DNA of 64,000 bases, taken from the NCBI GenBank assembly GCA_039815145.1, contig JBCBZW010000003.1, positions 45,824-109,823 on the forward strand, read 5' to 3'. Shown piece by piece: positions 59,519-64,000 of the stretch (the stretch's first letter is position 1; the number at the start of each line of letters is the position of its first letter). Position numbers and translations under genes: made by a program. The stretch comes from Pseudomonadota bacterium (GTDB taxonomy: Bacteria > Pseudomonadota > Gammaproteobacteria > Steroidobacterales > JBCBZW01). A model generated the notes under the pieces. The model worked only from the letters and a program-made list of their open reading frames with translations, did no database searches and was not told the origin of the DNA.

Positions 59519-60076
59519 ATGCCCGCCTTGGAATCGCCCGTCTGCGATTTCGGTTCACCTATTCCAGATTTCTGCCTGCCAGACCCAGCCGGCGCGCTTT
59601 TCCGACGCGACGACTGCACCGGTACGCGCGGATTGTTGGTTATGTTCCTCTGCAACCACTGCCCGTTCGTTCAGGCCGTGCTCCCGCGGCTGGTGGAGCA
59701 GGCCCGCGCCCTCGCCGCCGAGGGCGTCGGCTCGGTCGCCCTCATGCCCAACGACTATCGGGCCTACCCGGCGGACGCACCTCCCGAGATGCAGGGCCTG
59801 AGCGAGCGGATGGATTTCCCCTTCCCCTACCTGGTGGATGAGGGCGGTGAGGTGGCGCGCCACTTCGGCGCGGTCTGCACGCCTGATTTCTTCGGCTACA
59901 ACGCCGCCGGGCTGCTGCAATATCGCGGTCGGCTGGACGACGCCCGCCTGCAGCCGGCGACTGAAGACACTCGCCAGGAGCTGCTCGACGCCATGCGCGC
60001 CGTGGCCCGCACCGGCCAAGGGCCCGCGGAGCAGTTTCCGAGCATGGGCTGCTCCATCAAGTGGGCTGACGCCTAG
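59519..60076 (+). CDS. Thioredoxin-family (AhpC/TSA-like) protein
   Basis: 185-residue thioredoxin-fold protein without a signal peptide. The active-site-like region is FLCNHCPFVQAVLPRL (C45, C48), the CNHCP form found in a conserved family of cytoplasmic peroxiredoxin-like/redoxin proteins, followed by MPNDYRAYPADAP and VCTPDFFGY (cis-proline). The family function is unproven. It stands alone between metK (divergent) and tkt, and a GCGCGC inverted repeat follows it. Confidence 0.85.
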   Translation: MPALESPVCDFGSPIPDFCLPDPAGALFRRDDCTGTRGLLVMFLCNHCPFVQAVLPRLVEQARALAAEGVGSVALMPNDYRAYPADAPPEMQGLSERMDFPFPYLVDEGGEVARHFGAVCTPDFFGYNAAGLLQYRGRLDDARLQPATEDTRQELLDAMRAVARTGQGPAEQFPSMGCSIKWADA

Positions 60077-60128
60077 GTGCGCGCCCGGCCGCTCAAGGAC
60101 GAGGCGTCACTTTGGTTGATGGCGCTCC

Positions 60129-60152
60129 GGGCGCGCGAGACAATGCGCGCCC
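60129..60152. terminator. Inverted repeat upstream of tkt
   Basis: GGGCGCGC, an 8-base spacer, then GCGCGCCC, followed by ATTTGATT. It may terminate the preceding gene. The spacer also contains GACAAT, and the 14-base string GACAATGCGCGCCC is repeated before rubredoxin, where it may form part of a promoter. Confidence 0.4.
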
Positions 60153-60206
60153 ATTTGATTCACAACGCCGGTCATCCGACGACTAGATCCCGCTAGAGGT
60201 TCATGC

Positions 60207-62213
60207 ATGCCCACCCGTAGAGATTTAGCCAACGCGCTACGCGCCCTCGCCATGGATGCCGTAGAGCAGGCACGTTCGGGGCATCCGGGCATGCCCATGG
60301 GCATGGCGGACATGGCCGAGGTGTTGTGGAACGACTGGTTGGTGCACAACCCGGCTAACCCGCGGTGGGACAATCGCGACCGCTTCGTGGTCTCCAACGG
60401 CCACGGCTCCATGCTGGTGTACGCCTTGCTGCACCTGACCGGCTACGACCTGCCCCTCGAAGAGCTGCGAAACTTCCGCCAACTCGGTTCACGCACCCCG
60501 GGCCATCCTGAGTACGGCATCACCCCGGGTGTGGAGACCACCACCGGTCCCCTCGGCCAGGGCATCGCCAACGCCGTCGGCATGGCCCTCGCCGAACAGG
60601 TGCTGGCCGCCCGCTTCAATCGCCCGGGCTTTCCGATCGTCGACCACCACACCTACGTGTTCCTCGGCGACGGGTGCCTCATGGAGGGCATCTCCCACGA
60701 GGCGTGCTCCCTTGCCGGCACCTTGGGGCTCGGCAAGCTCATCGCCCTCTACGACGACAACGGCATCTCCATCGACGGCGATGTGCGCGGCTGGTTTACG
60801 GACGATACGGAGCAGCGCTTCCTGTCCTACGGCTGGCACGTGATCGACGACATCGACGGCCACGACCCCGACGCCGTGGCTCGTGCCCTCGAAGTGGCGC
60901 GCTCCATCGAAGACAAGCCCACGCTGATCATGTGTCGCACGGTGATCGGCTACGGCTCGCCGGCGAAGGAAGGCACGGGGGATTGCCACGGCGCGCCCCT
61001 CGGCGCGGAGGAAGTGCAGGCCGCGCGCCAGCGCCTCGGCTGGGAGCATGGCCCCTTCGAGATCCCCGACGACATCCGCAGCGGCTGGGACGCGCGGGCG
61101 CGCGGCGCTGAGCGCGAAGCCGCCTGGCAGCAGCTCTTCGATGAATACCGGGAGAAGTATCCGGACGAGTCGCGCGAGTACCTGCGCCGCATGGCCGGTG
61201 AGCTGCCCGCGGATTGGGAGCTGAAGGCGGCGGATGCGATCTCCGTGAGTGCCGGTCAGGCCAAGGACATGGCCTCGCGTAAGGCCTCCCAGCTCGCCTT
61301 GGAGGCCTTCGGTCCCCTGCTCCCGGAATTGCTAGGTGGCTCGGCTGACCTCGCTGGCTCGAACAACACGATCTGGTCCGGCTCGAAGGCGATCAGCGCC
61401 CGTGAGGCGGACGGCAACTACCTGCACTACGGCGTGCGCGAGTTCGCGATGACGGCGCTGGCGAGCGGCCTCGCCCTGCACGGCGGCTTCATCCCCTATT
61501 CGGCCACCTTCCTGGTCTTCTCCGACTACGCGCGTAACGCCGTGCGCATGGCCGCCCTGATGGGCCTGCGCAATATCCTCGTCTACACCCACGACAGCAT
61601 CGGCGTGGGCGAGGACGGGCCCACCCACCAGCCGGTGGAGCACGCAGCGTCCCTGCGCCTCATTCCGAACCTGTCCCTGTGGCGTCCCTGCGATGCGGTG
61701 GAATCCATGGTGGCATGGGCCTGCGCGATCGAACGACGCGAGGGCCCCACGGCGTTGATCTTCACCCGCCAGGGCTTGCCTCACCAGCCGCGTACGCCCG
61801 GCCAGCTGCAGGACGTTCGTCGCGGCGGCTACACCCTGGTCGAGGCGAACGGCGCGCCGGAGGCGATTCTGATCGCCACCGGCAGCGAGGTGGGACTGGC
61901 CGTGGACGCGGCTAAGCTGCTGGCCGAGAAGGGGCGCGCCGTGCGCGTCGTGTCCATGCCGTGCACGGACCTGTTCGACGCCCAGAGCGCGGAGTATCGC
62001 CAGAGCGTGTTGCCGCCGTCGGTCACCGCGCGCGTGGCCGTGGAGGCGGGCAAGACCGATCTGTGGTGGCGCTACGTCGGCGCCCAGGGCGACGTCGTCG
62101 GCCTCGACCGCTACGGCGAGTCCGCCCCTGGCAAGGTCGTGTTCGAACACTTTGGATTTACCGCCGAGGCCGTCGCCGACCGGGTCGAGACCCTGCTCGG
62201 CGCCGTCTCGTAA
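60207..62213 (+). CDS. tkt: Transketolase
   Basis: 668-residue thiamine-diphosphate enzyme that transfers two-carbon units between sugar phosphates in the pentose-phosphate and Calvin-type pathways. The N-terminal substrate region [34 protein letters not shown], the ThDP motif [18 protein letters not shown] near residue 155 with its late ND(N)G, and the pyrimidine-domain [33 protein letters not shown], are all present. Size is normal. It opens the tkt-gap-pgk operon; 15 bases to gap. Of two ATG codons four bases apart, 60207 is in frame. Confidence 0.98.
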   Translation: MPTRRDLANALRALAMDAVEQARSGHPGMPMGMADMAEVLWNDWLVHNPANPRWDNRDRFVVSNGHGSMLVYALLHLTGYDLPLEELRNFRQLGSRTPGHPEYGITPGVETTTGPLGQGIANAVGMALAEQVLAARFNRPGFPIVDHHTYVFLGDGCLMEGISHEACSLAGTLGLGKLIALYDDNGISIDGDVRGWFTDDTEQRFLSYGWHVIDDIDGHDPDAVARALEVARSIEDKPTLIMCRTVIGYGSPAKEGTGDCHGAPLGAEEVQAARQRLGWEHGPFEIPDDIRSGWDARARGAEREAAWQQLFDEYREKYPDESREYLRRMAGELPADWELKAADAISVSAGQAKDMASRKASQLALEAFGPLLPELLGGSADLAGSNNTIWSGSKAISAREADGNYLHYGVREFAMTALASGLALHGGFIPYSATFLVFSDYARNAVRMAALMGLRNILVYTHDSIGVGEDGPTHQPVEHAASLRLIPNLSLWRPCDAVESMVAWACAIERREGPTALIFTRQGLPHQPRTPGQLQDVRRGGYTLVEANGAPEAILIATGSEVGLAVDAAKLLAEKGRAVRVVSMPCTDLFDAQSAEYRQSVLPPSVTARVAVEAGKTDLWWRYVGAQGDVVGLDRYGESAPGKVVFEHFGFTAEAVADRVETLLGAVS

Positions 62214-62217
62214 CTTC

Positions 62218-62223
62218 AGGAGG
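62218..62223 (+). promoter_or_regulatory. Perfect Shine-Dalgarno of gap
   Basis: AGGAGG five bases before the gap ATG, stronger than at most genes in the window, consistent with high expression of a glycolytic enzyme. Confidence 0.7.
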
Positions 62224-62228
62224 GAGTC

Positions 62229-63239
62229 ATGGCGATCAACATCGCGATCAACGGATATGGACGTATCGGCCGCATGGTGCTGCGTGCCTGCTACGAGGCT
62301 GGACGCAACAAGGACATTCGCATCGTCGCGATAAACGACCTGGGCGACTCCGAGACCAACGCACACCTCACGCGCTTCGACACGGCCCACGGCCGCTTCA
62401 GTTCGCAGGTCGTGGTGGACGGCAACGACATGGTGGTGGACGGCGATCGCATCCGCGTACTCGCCGAGCGCGACCCGTCCAAGCTGCCCTGGGGCGAGCA
62501 TGACGTCGACGTGGTGCTCGAGTGCACGGGCCTGTTCGCCTCGCGCACCAAGGCCGCGCCGCACCTGGAAGCCGGCGCCAAGAAGGTGCTGATCTCCGCC
62601 CCCGCCGGCAAGGACGTGGACGCCACCGTGGTGTACGGCGTCAACCACGACGTGCTCAAGGCGGAGCACAAGGTGGTCTCCAACGCCTCGTGCACCACCA
62701 ACTGCCTGGCCCCGATGGTCAAGCCGTTGCACGAGGCGATCGGCCTCGAGGCGGGCCTCATGACCACTGTGCACGCCTACACCAACGATCAGGTGTTGAC
62801 CGACGTCTTCCACAAGGACCTGCGCCGCGCCCGTTCCGCGACCCACTCGATGATCCCCACCAAGACCGGTGCCGCTGCCGCGGTGGGTCTGGTGCTGCCG
62901 GAGCTGGACGGTCGCCTGGACGGCTACGCCATCCGCGTGCCCACGATCAACGTCTCCCTCGTGGACCTCACCTTCACGGCCGCCCGCGAGACCTCCGTCG
63001 ACGAGGTCAACAGCACGCTGAAGGCCGCCGCAGAAGGCCCCCTCAAGGGCATCCTGGCCTACAACGAGGCGCCGCTGGTGTCCGTGGACTTCAACCACGA
63101 CGCCCACTCCTCCACCGTCGACGGCGCCCTGACCAAGGTGTCCGGTCGCCTGGTGAAGGTGAACTCCTGGTACGACAATGAGTGGGGCTTCTCCAACCGC
63201 ATGCTCGACACCATGCAAGCCATGATGAGCGCCAAGTGA
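62229..63239 (+). CDS. gap: Type I glyceraldehyde-3-phosphate dehydrogenase
   Basis: 336-residue enzyme of glycolysis and gluconeogenesis. N-terminal [35 protein letters not shown], the catalytic cysteine C155 in [42 protein letters not shown] and [11 protein letters not shown] fit the betaproteobacterial-type GapA. I considered erythrose-4-phosphate dehydrogenase (epd), which holds this place between tkt and pgk in Pseudomonas, but the [10 protein letters not shown] and MIPTKTGA stretches favour Gap. Preceded by a perfect ribosome site and followed by pgk after 22 bases. Confidence 0.93.
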   Translation: MAINIAINGYGRIGRMVLRACYEAGRNKDIRIVAINDLGDSETNAHLTRFDTAHGRFSSQVVVDGNDMVVDGDRIRVLAERDPSKLPWGEHDVDVVLECTGLFASRTKAAPHLEAGAKKVLISAPAGKDVDATVVYGVNHDVLKAEHKVVSNASCTTNCLAPMVKPLHEAIGLEAGLMTTVHAYTNDQVLTDVFHKDLRRARSATHSMIPTKTGAAAAVGLVLPELDGRLDGYAIRVPTINVSLVDLTFTAARETSVDEVNSTLKAAAEGPLKGILAYNEAPLVSVDFNHDAHSSTVDGALTKVSGRLVKVNSWYDNEWGFSNRMLDTMQAMMSAK

Positions 63240-63261
63240 CCCCACTGACTGACGACCGCTC

Positions 63262-64000
63262 ATGAGCATCTTGCGGATGGCGGAGGTGGACCTCGCGGAG
63301 CAGCGCGTGCTGATCCGCGAGGACCTCAACGTGCCGGTGCGCGGGGGCGAGGTGGTGAGCGATGCGCGCATCCGCGCCGCTCTGCCCACGCTGCAGCTGG
63401 CTCTGGAGCGCAACGCCGCCGTGATCGTGGTGTCCCACCGCGGGCGCCCTGAGGCCGGGCAGCCTGACCCGGAGCTGTCGATGGAACCCGTCGCGCGGCA
63501 CCTGGCAGGCCTGCTAGGCCGTGAGGTGCGCTTCGAGGCGGAGTGGATCGACGGCGTCGAGGTGGCACCGGGCGAGATCGTGCTCTGCGACAACGTGCGC
63601 TTCCTGGTCGGTGAAAAGACCAACGATCCCGCCCTTGCCAAGCGTCTCGCCGCCCTGTGCGACGTGTACGTGATGGATGCTTTCGGCACCGCCCACCGGG
63701 CCCACGCCAGCACCGCCGGCGTGGCCGAGCACGCCCCGGTGGCGTGCGCCGGGCCCCTGCTGATGGGCGAACTCGACGCCCTGGCGCGTGCCCTGGATCA
63801 TCCCCTGCGTCCGATGCTGGCGATCGTCGGCGGCAGTAAGGTATCCACCAAGCTCACGCTCCTCGAGTCCCTGCTCGATCGGGTGGATCAGCTGATCGTC
63901 GGCGGCGGCATCGCCAATACTTTCATCGCCGCGGCGGGCCACAACGTCGGCAAGTCGCTCTACGAACCGGATCTCCTGGACACGGCGCGCGCGCTGGTGC
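63262..64000 (+). CDS. pgk: Phosphoglycerate kinase (partial)
   Basis: The first 246 residues, cut by the right edge (full length is about 390). The N-terminal [41 protein letters not shown] (normally SHLGRP), [39 protein letters not shown] and [11 protein letters not shown] are diagnostic; the family normally ends with a C-terminal nucleotide-binding half not seen here. It transfers phosphate between 1,3-bisphosphoglycerate and ADP and lies in operon with tkt and gap. In relatives pyk or fba follows. Confidence 0.94.
   Translation, partial: MSILRMAEVDLAEQRVLIREDLNVPVRGGEVVSDARIRAALPTLQLALERNAAVIVVSHRGRPEAGQPDPELSMEPVARHLAGLLGREVRFEAEWIDGVEVAPGEIVLCDNVRFLVGEKTNDPALAKRLAALCDVYVMDAFGTAHRAHASTAGVAEHAPVACAGPLLMGELDALARALDHPLRPMLAIVGGSKVSTKLTLLESLLDRVDQLIVGGGIANTFIAAAGHNVGKSLYEPDLLDTARALV

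Noticed and set aside
62229..63239. Erythrose-4-phosphate dehydrogenase (epd) identity
   Set aside because: Gene order would fit, but the internal motifs [10 protein letters not shown] and MIPTKTGA are those of glyceraldehyde-3-phosphate dehydrogenase.
61332..63713. 793-codon open frame antisense to tkt and gap
   Set aside because: High G/C at third positions removes stop codons on the opposite strand; the sense genes are unmistakable.

Overview
The window is about 64 kb of gene-dense, GC-rich (estimated mid-60s % GC, not computed) chromosome from a Gram-negative gammaproteobacterium outside the Enterobacterales. The evidence is outer-membrane and LPS genes (waaA, an lpxL-type acyltransferase, tolC, mltD, mpl) and gene orders that I recall from Pseudomonas, Xanthomonas and relatives: dsbD-aroQ-accB-accC-prmA-DUF3426-fis-purH-purD, waaA-tolC-thiC, thiD-thiE-hemL next to rubredoxin, metK-ahcY and tkt-gap-pgk. 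I see no tRNA, rRNA, CRISPR array, insertion sequence, prophage or attachment site. Almost everything is conserved chromosomal backbone.

Layout. 1-8.8 kb: a PLP-dependent deaminase-type gene cut by the left edge, an NDH-2-like flavoprotein with an unrecognised polytopic membrane protein behind it, the HtpX protease, a two-domain alcohol-forming fatty acyl-CoA reductase close to marine Marinobacter enzymes, a small TPR-like protein and two short-chain dehydrogenases. 8.8-17.2 kb: MltD, TtcA, glucokinase, PlsB, a YdcH-type peptide, CysQ and YrfG. 17.2-20.6 kb: divergent rhlB and rho, where rho has an N-terminal extension. 20.6-32.0 kb: one long leftward run, cutA-dsbD-tlpA-like-aroQ-accB-accC-prmA-DUF3426, then a 328-bp gap, then fis-purH-purD. 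32.2-38.9 kb: glnE, a zinc-finger peptide, a GT4 glycosyltransferase, an LpxL-type acyltransferase and waaA. 38.9-43.5 kb: tolC, rhodanese, pcm-like and thiC. 43.6-47.5 kb: the membrane pyrophosphatase hppA and an unusual adenylate kinase. 47.5-56.5 kb: rnd, mpl-ubiX, hemL-thiE-thiD, rubredoxin, a GumN/TraB-type protein, a CpdA-like phosphodiesterase and a DUF218 protein. 56.6-64 kb: metK-ahcY (activated-methyl cycle), a thioredoxin-fold protein, and tkt-gap-pgk (central carbon metabolism), with pgk cut by the right edge.

How the genes work together. Envelope synthesis and turnover are covered by plsB, accB/accC, lpxL, waaA, mpl and mltD. Extracytoplasmic thiol chemistry is covered by DsbD and a TlpA-like protein. 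Nucleotide metabolism and pyrophosphate removal are covered by purH/purD, adk, hppA and yrfG. Cofactors are covered by thiC/thiE/thiD, hemL and ubiX.

The best candidates for something not routinely described are: (i) the adenylate kinase, whose catalytic domain is followed in frame by about 300 residues of histone-H1-like Lys/Ala/Ser sequence encoded by an 18-bp tandem repeat, with a well-placed internal ribosome-binding site that could also release the tail as a separate protein; (ii) a DsbD with two tandem copies of its N-terminal redox domain, each with its Cys pair; (iii) several regulatory-looking inverted repeats (tolC promoter, divergent SDR promoter, hppA leader). I did not find a convincing wholly new multi-gene system; the rest is core metabolism.
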